This document shows, one piece after another, positions 25,115 through 35,111 of a DNA stretch of 64,000 bases. Both the position numbers and the translations under genes were made by a program. The stretch is from Haliotis asinina (Eukaryota > Mollusca > Gastropoda > Lepetellida > Haliotidae), in the NCBI RefSeq assembly GCF_037392515.1, contig NC_090287.1, forward strand, positions 10,669,501-10,733,500. Direction: 5' to 3'. The stretch's first letter is position 1, and each line of letters begins with the position of its first letter. The notes under the pieces were generated by a model. That model saw only the letters and a list, made by a program, of their open reading frames with translations, was not told the origin of the DNA and made no database searches.

Positions 25115-25260
25115 CAGGGGCTTGTATTGCTGAAAATAAAACATTCTGGGTCCAACAAGCCTACACTGATATCCATAAACATCCTTCTTTATATGTACAT
25201 GGATGTCAGTGTAGGCATGTTGGACCCAGGATGTTTTATTTTCAGCAATACAAGCCCCTG
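25115..25260. mobile_element. Hairpin (fold-back) element with ~62-bp arms
   Basis: The left arm 25115-25176 (CAGGGGCTTGTATTGCTGAA ...) pairs with the right arm 25199-25260 around a ~22-bp loop, with only a few mismatches. There is no coding capacity. It is probably a young MITE-type insertion or an inverted duplication. Confidence 0.85.
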
Positions 25261-25413
25261 TGATCATTCACACGGAAACTTCGGAAAATTCTGAGTGTGT
25301 GTGTTTTTTTCTTCTCTCAAACAACATTAATTGTTTCAAGAGAATTAAAGCAAGCAGGCTGTGTGGAATAACCATAAGACTTATTTGAATAAAAATGAAG
25401 CAAAGGAATGTGA

Positions 25414-25660
25414 GACTGAGCGAGTTTAGTTTAGTGTTCCAGGTACATGGATGCGGTCTGTTCATAATCAACAAACCATGCTGTGATCGAAAACATGAGC
25501 ATCGATCCGCGCAAATGGGATCCCATGACATGTGTCAACCAAGTCAGCGAGCCTGACCAGCCGATCCCGATAATCGCCGCTTACGACAAGCATAGTCGCC
25601 TTTTGTGGCAAGTTTCTGAGGACCATGCATAGTATTCTACCCCGGATCTTCTCGGGTCTG
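25414..25660 (-). mobile_element. SINE-B, near full length
   Basis: In minus orientation the head GACCCGAGAAGATCCGGGGT is at the right and the tail is at the left. The interior is diverged from the 11726 copy but collinear with it. Confidence 0.85.
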
Positions 25661-25681
25661 GCATGTGAGAAAGGACTAAGA

Positions 25682-25842
25682 GAATGAGTTTAGTTTTACA
25701 CCACTTCTAGCAATATCCCATCAATGTCGTGACAGGGAAAACCAGAAATGGGCTTCACACATTGTATCCACGTTGGGAATAGAACCCTGGACTTCAGCTT
25801 GATGATGAGGCGCACCAACCACTAGCCTACCTCGCCGTCCCC
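25682..25842 (-). mobile_element. SINE-A, near full length
   Basis: Read on minus, it has the head GGGGACGGCGAGGTAGGCTA, a degenerate B box (AGGGTTCTATTCCC), then TGTGAAGCCCATTTCTGG and GTAAAACTAAACTCAT. It sits 22 bp from the neighbouring SINE-B in the same orientation. Confidence 0.85.
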
Positions 25843-26507
25843 GGAAAGCATACAAATACAAAATGCTTACATAGATGGGAAAATAACAAACAATATTTAC
25901 AATAGTGCATTCTTGGCAAAGTTGGCTTTTAGAAAATATCCATTTCGCAAGGGATAAACTTCATTATTGAGTTCCGATCACGTGATCACTGTCTGGACAA
26001 GCGTCGGCGATGATGATGATAATGCAGAAAAAACGTGTGCAAAGTACGTACATTATCAGCAGGAACCGAATACGCGTAGATGTAATATTAAAGCACGCGT
26101 ATAATTCACAGTCAAAAATTCAGAAGCTCACGGTGATGAATGTCCATTCATGTATAAGATTGTGGTCAGAAGTTAGTTGAATGCTAATGGCAGAGGCAAA
26201 CGGTACTTATTACCAAACCCCAGTGGCAACATTAGTCAATTATATCAAATCGTACGCTTACAGGGTTTATTTTCATAGGTTCTCATAGCTCCAAGACATA
26301 AACACGCGTCACTGTTCACACACATGCTTGCATAGTCTATATTAAAACAGCTATGAGTTTCTTGTAGTCAGCCAATCCAGGGGTTCAAGTGCATGGTTCA
26401 AAGTCCATTATCGTACAGGAATAAGGTTGTGTCCGAAGCGCCGTAACATCACCCCTCTTCTATAAGCTGAAGTAGTGTTTGAAGCTCACTTACATTATAT
26501 GCGTTTA

Positions 26508-26700
26508 TTGGTTTGTTGTTAACGCCGTACCGAGCATTATTCAACTGTATAGCGGCTTCCCGTGAACAGTAGAGTCTTGACCAGACAATGCAGTGTCAAT
26601 CCAAATGGGTTACCATGACATTACGCCACCCAAGCCCACCCGATCCCGTTAAACGCCTCTTAAGACAAATGTGGTTTCCGACCCGGAGCTTCGCGGGTTC
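26508..26700 (-). mobile_element. SINE-B, diverged copy
   Basis: On the minus strand ACCCGCGAAGCTCCGGGTCG and AACGGGATCGGGTGGGC match the SINE-B 5' half. The 3' half is degenerate. Confidence 0.75.
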
Positions 26701-28168
26701 AGTTAATGTAGAGCACTGGATCTAATGTGTGTTTTCAGATGTATATTTTATTATATAAATTATCAGAAATCACAATAAATTGTTCAAATTTGGCACAAGA
26801 CATTGTCACAGACGGAGGTCCATCATGGTACAAATGACAAGGGAAAGGCTATCCCTTCTCGTCTGCTATTAAACAACCCCTGTGAGGTAAAAAACGGCTT
26901 GAGCCTTCGTTCACAAAACACTAAGGTGATCGTAAGTCACTAAGGTAACCTTTGTGGAATGTTAAAAAATGGGAGTTAATCTTAACCTTAGTAAAGGTTC
27001 CTTCGTAGAGAATTGTGACTTGGGAAATATTCACCCGCTCTTGCTGCAGAATGCCAACCCCTGGAGGTTCTAAGGCTGTTGCTGACACCATCACGGACCT
27101 ATTGCTCTTTTCAGCAATAAGACCGGACGCAAATAGGGGAATCCCCAGCATGTGCTACATATATGTCCATGTGCCATTTTTGTATTAAATACAAAGCACG
27201 ATGTTATTATTTTCCAACGGACAACTGTACTGTCAATTATAATGACAAACAATACATGATAACTGAATGAATTAAAGAGTGAACATCACTAAAGGAACAA
27301 CATTCTGTCACGGTCACTCAAATGCACTCTGGTCGTTCCTAAACATTCTACTGAGTGCGATTGCTGAGCGCATTTTTATCTTTGTGATTCGTTAGAATGA
27401 ACAATAATATCTTAATACATGTAGTATATCGTTGAATCAGAGACACTGTTACTCACTGTTGTATTTAAGATGTCACTTTCTAAGTAAAGTACAAACTCTA
27501 ATACTTTTGTTGCGCTGAGTTCGAACCCACATTCTCAGAGTCAGGCACCCAATCGACATTCTCAGAATCTGGTCACCTAATCGCCATTCTCAGAGTCAGG
27601 TACCTAATCGCCAGCACACAAAGTGTTATCCCAAATACCATTGACTATCTGCTAAATAGCATTGTGTATTCATGTAATGCAGTGACGTTAGAAGTGAAGG
27701 AGTTAACAGTATATATAAACATGACTGAACATTCGTGATGCAGCTTGCACAAGGAAAACATCAAGTACAGCATGGAAAAGACTCTCATTACATGTGGGTC
27801 ACATCTGGGTCTGTCTGCAGGTCCCCTGAAACAGGAGAACATAAGAATTGTTAAGAATGAAGATTTTTATGGGTATCTTCATTCTTATGTATTTCACTTC
27901 TAAATGCCCTTCAAAGACTTCATAAGAATTGTTGCATCAAATTTGATCTTCATTTGTTAGAATGGTATTTTTCACTGCACGCTGAAGTACGTGTTGGTGA
28001 GGTAAACACATGGCGGTTACAATGTGAAAGTCAGCTGATTTTGTGACATCTGATACCCTAGGTCGTTACTCATATCTTCAACCATTGGAATGCCTGGCTC
28101 GACGATTTATAAAGCACGGGTATATACGATGACTGTATGTGACATAACCATATTATCAGACTGTAAAT
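26701..28168. other. Spacer between SLC46 and ABCD4
   Basis: Apart from one SINE-C copy, no exon was recognised. At 27872-27910 a block reads, on minus, CATTTAGAAGTGAAATACAT. It recurs on plus at 38046-38080, marking another small dispersed repeat. A stretch near 26905-26980 loosely resembles the CTAAGGT-type fold-back relative at 31254. Confidence 0.5.
27466..27655 (-). mobile_element. SINE-C copy with internal 28-bp triplication
   Basis: On the minus strand the tRNA-like head with B box GGGTTCGAACTC is followed by the SINE-C body (TTTGTACTTTACTTAGAAAG). A segment beginning, on plus, CATTCTCAGAGTCAGG occurs three times in a row, expanding the region between the boxes. Confidence 0.75.
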
Positions 28169-31022
28169 CTACTGTATGTGTGCACCTTTATTGATCCTTG
28201 TGTTGTCTGTCTTTTCTTCCTTTTCTTCTTGGTGTATATCTCTGTACACCATGGTTGGGAGGTCAAAATGTAGCCATCTAAAATAACGCAGATTAGTTAT
28301 TACATAGTGTTTATTGCTATTGTCCCTCGCTGCGCGTTGGGCGCGAAGCAGAGGGTATGGTATTAGGCTCCATCCATCTGTCCGTACGTACGAATTGGAA
28401 TATCTTAACAACCGTTTCATGTTTGGTACATAGGTTCATCACAGTGAAAGAAACGTCTCAGTCAGATTTGGTGACCTTGACATTTATTTCAACGTCAAAA
28501 AGGGACTTTAACGTTTTACCCTTGTCAGCAAGTGTATGTCACCTTAACGACAGTGCTTATGTATATTTGTTACAGCTTATAGCATCCTAAGAGATAAATC
28601 TGAGAACAAATTCATGTCTGCTAGACAATGTTAAGAAAGCACTGTGTCCACTTACAGCATGATGGCTGCCCCGATGACGCATAGACCAGCGGCCAGCAGG
28701 AAGCTGAACCCTGGGAAGAAACCAAGGGATACTGGGTAGAGTTCATTGAAGAGAAGGGATGCCAACAAGCTTCCAATGCTCTCCACTGCAGCTACCACTC
28801 CAAACAGTCGTCCTGGTAACAAGAAAGAAGAAAGCAGATGATTCCATTTTAGTTGACATGACAGGTAATGCATTTGTCCTTACTTGGGGCGTTGGGGCAG
28901 CCCAATGGCTAAAGCGTCCGCTTCTCACGCTGAGGACCAGGGTTCGATTCCCCGCATGAGAATCAATAAGAGAAACCCATTTCTGGAGTCCCTCGCCGTG
29001 TTATTACTGGAATATTGCTGAATATAGCGATGTAAAACAATACTCACTATTTCATTTCCAGCTTCTTGTTCGCCATGTGGTTAAAGAACAGTTTGTAGTA
29101 GTTGTCTTGTTTTCGTTGGAATAAGTAGGAACGGACCGCTTACAAACATATGTAAATGTAAGAAAATTGCTCACCTTAAAAGGACAGTAGTTCAAGTCAA
29201 ATTGAGAAATTGCATGGGAGATAATATCACCAAAAGACATCAAATGTGGAAAGGCATAACCGAACCTGACCCCTTTCTGCCTTAATAGTTACACCATGCT
29301 TGTCTATGCCTGGTTAACTACATCCTTGACTACAATGGAAATGATCCGTCAGATCTGGGCCCCGTTTCACAAAGCTCTCGTAAGCCTAAGATCTCGTAAG
29401 TTTCTCGTAGCCATTGTGCCTCCTATACTGTAACACAGGAGCCACGAATGCTAGGAGAAAACTTACGAGATCTTAGGCTTACGAGAGCTTTGTGAAACGG
29501 GGCCCTGATCTTACCCTGTTCTGATTGGCTGACCATACTGGACATGAGTGACCGAACAACGGCTGCTGGAAAACCTTGGAACATGGCAAATATCGCCACT
29601 GAAACATAAATGCATGATGTTTGGTGTAACGTAAACACATAAACCTGATTAGTGATGTTGATATACTAGTATACTTACAGACAAAAATAAAATCGGAAAA
29701 TCAGAACATCGTTACAGTTAGGAAAGATACATGTTGCAAACCATAAGCAGTCACCTAGAAATAGGAGCCATGTCCATTGACTGATACCAATAATAATAAG
29801 GCCGATGATCTTGGACGCCAGGCCCCACAGTCCCAAACTGGTGTCTCTCATCTTCCTGCACAGAGGCAGAACGGTGACCAGGACAATGCTGCGAGTGAAG
29901 TTCTCCAGACCTTTGTAGTAACCAAACATTGTTGAGGACCAGCTGAGTGGTGCACGCCTTGTGTACAGGAAAAGGACATCAATTTCACCTGAAGAATAGC
30001 CACACACTATATGAGAACCTACTTCCTTTATACAATATCCTCTGTGATGTTCACATGCATATATGAATAATCAGTTGGATTCTTTTATGCCGTTTAATGG
30101 CAAAATGTATACATTGTTCAAAATACTTCGGTTCGTTTTCAATAATTGCAGCCACCGACATAGACTCACACGATGTTCCAAGATTAAGTACGATGAAGAT
30201 AACAAGCAGTAGGAAGATGTAGAGAGTTCTCTTCTCCTGCCTCTTCTTCATCACACAACGACCTGACTCCTTGATAGATGCCAGAAACCAGCAGTCACAG
30301 ATACCTTCACCCTCGGGTGTTGTGTTGGCGCTGATGCTCTCTAGACGTATGATAGCGTACAACATTCCCAAGAAGAAGCTTCCACTTATGAAGGCGAAGA
30401 CGAATATAAAGCTTGTATTGTCCAACATGACTCCTGATATGAAGACCCCAACAGTTCCAGCAAGGAATGACATGGACTCAAGGATTCCCACTCGCATTGT
30501 TTTAGTACTGGGATCAGCGATGTGGGTCACGTAGCTGTACACGGACATCAGCAGACCTGTATACGCCCCGGACAAGCCATTAAGCGCAAACCCAATGTAC
30601 ATGTATTCTTCTTTGATTGATGGAAAAATTGACATGATCATGTAGATAATGGAAGCCAACAGTGCACCACAGCATGGAACTATTACTGGTAGCTTCCGAC
30701 TCACTCGATCACCCCATGGGCCGAGGATGAACACTACCATGAAACAGGATATAACAAGCTCCACCACGTTTTTCTTCAAAATCCAATGTGACGTCAGAGT
30801 TTGGACAAAATCCTCTTCCGTTTTGCGGTCCTCTTGGAACGTCTTGTTCTGCAGGCTGCTACAGAAAGTGTCGTTGTAGCTGTCAATACAGATCTTGTCG
30901 AACACAAATGCCTGGAATGTTGGGTACGTCAGAAAGGACCCGATCATGTAAAGAAACAAAACCGGTTCGACTGTTATGAGATTGAGATCAAACTGTCGTT
31001 TGCCACATTTGAAAACGGCCAT
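28169..31022 (-). CDS. SLC46-family (proton-coupled folate transporter-like) MFS carrier
   Basis: This is a complete 478-residue major-facilitator protein. Coding exons are 31022-30170, 29988-29755, 29598-29515, 28812-28656 and 28277-28169. All splice sites are GT-AG and phases close exactly. The first Met of the exon (MAVFKCGKRQF) precedes ITVEPVLFLYMIGSFLTYPT, the hallmark first helix of SLC46 proteins. The MFS motif GPWGDRVSRKLP follows helix 2, and a glycine-rich GISQWTWLLFL helix lies in the second half. The cytosolic tail is short and charged (QEEKEEKTDN). SLC46A1 carries folates with protons and SLC46A3 acts in lysosomes; which subfamily this belongs to cannot be told here. An AG acceptor at 31050-31051 shows that a 5' UTR intron precedes the start. 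A hairpin element lies 10 bp from the 3' edge of the third coding exon. Confidence 0.92.
28885..29047 (+). mobile_element. SINE-A with intact tRNA-like boxes
   Basis: The head reads GCAGCCCAATGGCTAAAGCG with the B box GGGTTCGATTCCCC. It then gives AACCCATTTCTGGAGTCC and the tail GGAATATTGCTGA...TACTCACT. It is inserted in the fourth coding intron-exon region of SLC46, antisense to the gene. Confidence 0.88.
29357..29505. mobile_element. 150-bp fold-back element, copy 2
   Basis: It is an almost identical inverted repeat to 21283-21432: arms CTCTCGTAAGCCTAAGATCT and ends GGGCCCCGTTTCAC. Its right edge is 10 bp from the 3' end of SLC46 exon 29598-29515, so the hairpin would form directly after that 5' splice site. 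Confidence 0.9.
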
Positions 31023-31253
31023 TTTTGTCTCAGCTGAGAGGACCCAAACCTGCAAAGTATATAGAAACTAACAATGATAAGCAAGAAAAGGTCTAACCGA
31101 TGGTAGCTACATGAGACTTTAGTACTCCATACCCCATGTTCAACAGACAGAAACATACATCATGAAAATACCAAAGAAATCAGCGCAGTTGAGGAACAAA
31201 TCTCCTCCTGTCTTAAATTTGATCGATGTATTGTAAAAAAGTACTAAGGCTGG

Positions 31254-31345
31254 GGCTTCCTTTACGAAGCATTCTGTACTAAGGTTAACCGTAAGGTTAC
31301 CAAGGCAATGACTTACAACCTTAATTCTTTGTGAAAGGAGGCCCA
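31254..31345. mobile_element. Small relative of the fold-back family
   Basis: GGGGCTTCCTTTACGAAGC at the left and TTTGTGAAAGGAGGCCC at the right mirror each other, with CTAAGGTTAACC-type inner arms. The ends resemble the 21283 and 29357 elements, but the arms differ. It lies upstream of the SLC46 coding start, probably in its 5' UTR intron. Confidence 0.55.
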
Positions 31346-32309
31346 GATATATATGCAGCAAGCGCAGAAATAAACAACGTCTTCACCAAGACATTATCAT
31401 GCAGGCAAGTGCACACCTCACACTGGAATGTTATGTTATCCAACTCCCCGAAATGTAGACCAGTATATGTCACTATGACATTTTCTCGATAACCTAAAAT
31501 GTAGTTTATTTTCTTCCCCAACTGTGGGTCAGATGACTCTTATCAAACATACCGATGACGTCGAATTCCAGGCCCGTGACCTTACGTCAAGGTTGAAACT
31601 TTCCAGGGTTCTTATTTATCATCATGGCATGGCAACACAAATGCACATGACTATTAGTTGTAAGCAGGTGCATGGCTGTCCACAGAAAAAATGTATCCAT
31701 AAATCGCTAAAATAGTTCGTTTATAATGAAATAGTTAACTACAGACTTCAGTGTACTTGAATGTCATACAATTTGTCATTCATCCTCTTCACCTAGACAT
31801 ACATACACACACGCACGCGAAAATATGTACATGGAATAAGTAAATATCAGTAACAATAAGTACCAATACATCCTCACATTCACAAAGTAGATATGTTTGT
31901 TGTACAGGGCTTGTGTCCGGGTGTCTGATGAGGCTATGAGCGGAAACACCATGCCTACTAGTTATCTTCATAACAGTCCGTCAGTTTTAGGAACCTTTCC
32001 GTTCAGTCTGAGGCATGAACAGGTAAATTCTTTGTTAAAGAGGATGGACTTAGCTTCATTTAACTATCGGACTCCCCACAGATTGGCTGCTTGTCTTAGA
32101 GACATGTGTGCCCTACAGCAGAGATCATCTCTCTGCACACAACTGTTATGCAAATACATTGTTCGAGGCGACTCAACAGTATCGCCCTTGCCAAGTATTC
32201 TGAGAAGAAACCCCATTTCCCTGTCACCATGCACAAAGTTATACGGTATGAAAACTGGAAATGGTAATGTGAAGCTACACTGGTGATGTGTATCATTTTC
32301 ATAACACAT

Positions 32310-32370
32310 GGGGACAGTGGAGTAGCCTAGTCATTCATCGCGGTGATGCCCGGGTTCGATTTCCCACAAA
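32310..32370 (+). mobile_element. SINE-A head fragment
   Basis: GTGGAGTAGCCTAGTCATTC (A box) and CCCGGGTTCGATTTCCC (B box) are present. The body is missing. Confidence 0.65.
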
Positions 32371-33015
32371 CCGAGACATGAGTCTTACTCGCGTGAAAGC
32401 GAAAGGAGACACTACAAACAGCTGGCTATGATTACTTTTAATTCCAATTCCTTGTTTCATAAGAAAATGGTATTTACAAATTAATTAATTAATTTTACGT
32501 CTTAGAAAAATCGTATTTCTGTATTTTATGTCGAGGTTTAGACAGCATGTCAATAACTAAGACGTCAAAGACTGCACAAGAGATCTTACAATGATTCACA
32601 ATTCATCTGAGTCACTGGTTACATGTTAGTTACATGTTCTTTGAGCATATTACGCGTATTTTTGTAAGGTTTTTGTGTGATTGATATAATATGAAGTCCG
32701 TACCAGAACCTTTGCAGCTGCCGAGCCTCGTTTTGAGGTTACCAGGATTCCAGATCAGAGAACACGATGCTCTAGTTAGTCAGCGCACGATGCACGACGT
32801 ATTTGCAAGGGTTAGAAGGAGCGGACTGTAGCAATAAACAAATGAATAGATGACAATAGATTTATCAAATAATGCTGATTAATATTTATATATCTATTCA
32901 AATGAGTTGGTCTCTAAATTTTAAACTGGATAGTGTAGTAACTTGCGCAATAGAACGGAACCCAGTCTGAAGAAAACTCGACTGGTGGGTAATCAATGCT
33001 TTGACATGATGCGTA

Positions 33016-33272
33016 CAATTAGGAGATAAACATCACGTGTTGGCTGACGCCGTCGGTTCCAAATGCATTCCCGTGCTTCAAATACTCAATAACACTCGGA
33101 AATTGGCCAACACATGATGTTTATCGACATTGTAAACACAAAAGTAAACCAAAGGGTTTTACTGTCTGCACTCGTTTACATCGAATACGGATACAGCAGT
33201 GAAGTGTCATCAGGTGGCCGTTTCAGCTGGTTCCCATGGTAGCATCTGGAGTTGCTCATTTGTGACGTCATT
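33016..33272 (+). repeat. Unclassified dispersed repeat, copy 2
   Basis: Partner of 5466-5724 in the opposite orientation, with GGAGATAAACATCACG, TTGTAAACACAAAAGTAAAC and GGTTCCCATGGTAGCATCTG. The two copies have similar ends, so these probably approximate the element's boundaries. Confidence 0.7.
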
Positions 33273-33442
33273 CTAACTTTACGTCACAATATGATTTGAA
33301 TGACGTCACCACTGTTGATGACACAACGAAACAATTGTTTACGTGTCAATACGCGGTGAATAGTCTTTCAGTTTCCGGGAATCTAATACCATTTAATCAT
33401 GTTTTTCAACCAATCAGATTACAGAACACAGTAACTTTTGGT

Positions 33443-33535
33443 TTACAATGTGTGAAGCCCATTTGGGGTGTCCCCAGCCGTGATGTTGCTTGAATATTGC
33501 TGAAGGCAACGTCAAACAATAAACTCTCTCACTCG
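33443..33535 (+). mobile_element. SINE-A, 5'-truncated
   Basis: The body and tail only are present: TACAATGTGTGAAGCCCATT, GAATATTGCTGAAGGC and CTCTCACTC. The tRNA-like head is absent. Confidence 0.75.
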
Positions 33536-33778
33536 CAGATAGCTAATGGTATGATTGTCCACTCTCTGTGCAAAATGTCGTCTGAAACATCTGAACTGAC
33601 GATGACAATCTTTCATATATTTTGATCAATTCTCGCCTTATGCGGTGAAAAAAAGGTTCTGTTGAAATTTTCACCAAAATGACATACAATCAGCTTTCAG
33701 TACCATACAGTCTTACTTATTTGTGGCCAATTCTGTTATTGTTAACAAAGCGATATATAGAGAGCTATCTTCACTCAC

Positions 33779-33900
33779 CTGGGCGTATCTTCAGATAGTA
33801 TTACCCCTGGTGACTTGCACCTTGCCCTCTGACACGACATAATTGCCTTCATAGGCAAACACAATATCAAGTGTATGTTATGCAATGAGGAAATGGCGTC
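33779..33900 (-). other. Candidate 5' UTR exon and start region of the SLC46 gene
   Basis: On the minus strand GATACGCCCAG is followed by an excellent donor gtgagtg at 33778. It lies 2.7 kb upstream of the SLC46 coding-exon acceptor, with no other gene between. The spliced product would join directly to the 5' UTR of the first coding exon. The upstream limit is a guess. Confidence 0.4.
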
Positions 33901-34223
33901 CTCGTCCTCGTGGCATGTATTTAGCGGGGCGTGATGTGGCTGAAGAAACTGAATATCAGTTCATTTTTTACATCTATCCTTTTTTATCTTTTTAATCTCA
34001 ACGGAGTATAGTATTTATGCATTATCTCGACCGAGATTTTATTTATATATGAACTCGGTTTGATCGTTTAAGCCCTATGTCATATGAGAGTAAAATGATT
34101 CAGAATTAAACAACGAGTGTGACAGTTGAATAGAATGTGATTTATGCATGGATATAATCTGTCCCCACAAGTGATGCGACCTTGTGACTCACTCCGTGAT
34201 AGTGCACAATCTACATGAAAGAC

Positions 34224-34372
34224 TGAGTATGTTTTTTCGCCACTTTATTAATATTCCAGCAGTGTCACGACGGGGGACTAAAAAAATGGAATTGTACATT
34301 GTACCCATATGGAGAATCAAACCCGGGTCTTCGGCGTGACGCTTCAACCACTAGGCTACCTACTGAGCGACC
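34224..34372 (-). mobile_element. SINE-A, near full length
   Basis: On minus: TAGCCTAGTGGTTGAAGCG (A box), GACCCGGGTTTGATTCTCC (B box), then TGGAATATTAATAAAGTGGC. The tail is decayed. Confidence 0.82.
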
Positions 34373-35111
34373 ATTTCAGTCATTCCGCTACCCCGCCACC
34401 CAGCATCTACGTGAACAATTAACATGAAAATAGCGTGGAAAGTTTCTGAAACACACTTCGTGATTTAGGCCAGCCACTTACCAAATTCCGTTGTCACAGA
34501 CACTAATGTAATATGCATATAGACAGGGTGTGGGTGAATGTCTGACAAAGCCCCATCCAACACCCAATGTTACAAGGATCCGTCCCTAATTTCAGTCACT
34601 GAAAATAGTGTGCATGTGTTCACAAAATGTTCCCAGACACATAGATGATTCACATACTGGTTTTCTTTAATGTTCAGACCAAACGTACAAACAGACATCG
34701 AGTCACCACTGTAAGCAGTAAAGAAATTGGTTCAGTATTCACTTGGGTGAAATATGTATAGCTCATTTTAAGTGTTTCTGTTTAGCGTGTGCGAAAAGTG
34801 TAAAGTAGTACGGAATCATTACAACATTTCCAAACGTTTAAACTATGCAACATGATCATGACCTTGATTCAGACGCGATACTGCAGTACCTATTAAGAGC
34901 TCAGCGACTGATATGGCGAACAAAATAACTGTTGGGTTGTTAGTGGTATGATTTTGTCATTTGTTATTATTATCTCCCTTAGAATTCAAGGGAACTCACC
35001 GTGTAAACATATTGGTACGATCCGAGTACGACTTGGTCGTAACTGTAACATTTGACAACACACAAAACTGTTATTTTAGTGATTGTTCTCTCAAATTAAC
35101 CACTGTCAAGG
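34373..35111. other. Upstream region of GPATCH11
   Basis: No coding exon was recognised. The interval between the SLC46 5' region and the GPATCH11 ATG is about 1.2 kb, so the two divergent genes may share regulatory DNA. No clear core promoter motif was found. Confidence 0.4.

Noticed and set aside
31897-32286. 129-codon open frame (plus) with an 81-codon frame on the opposite strand
   Set aside because: No recognised domain, no splice context, and equally open on both strands; coding status cannot be supported.
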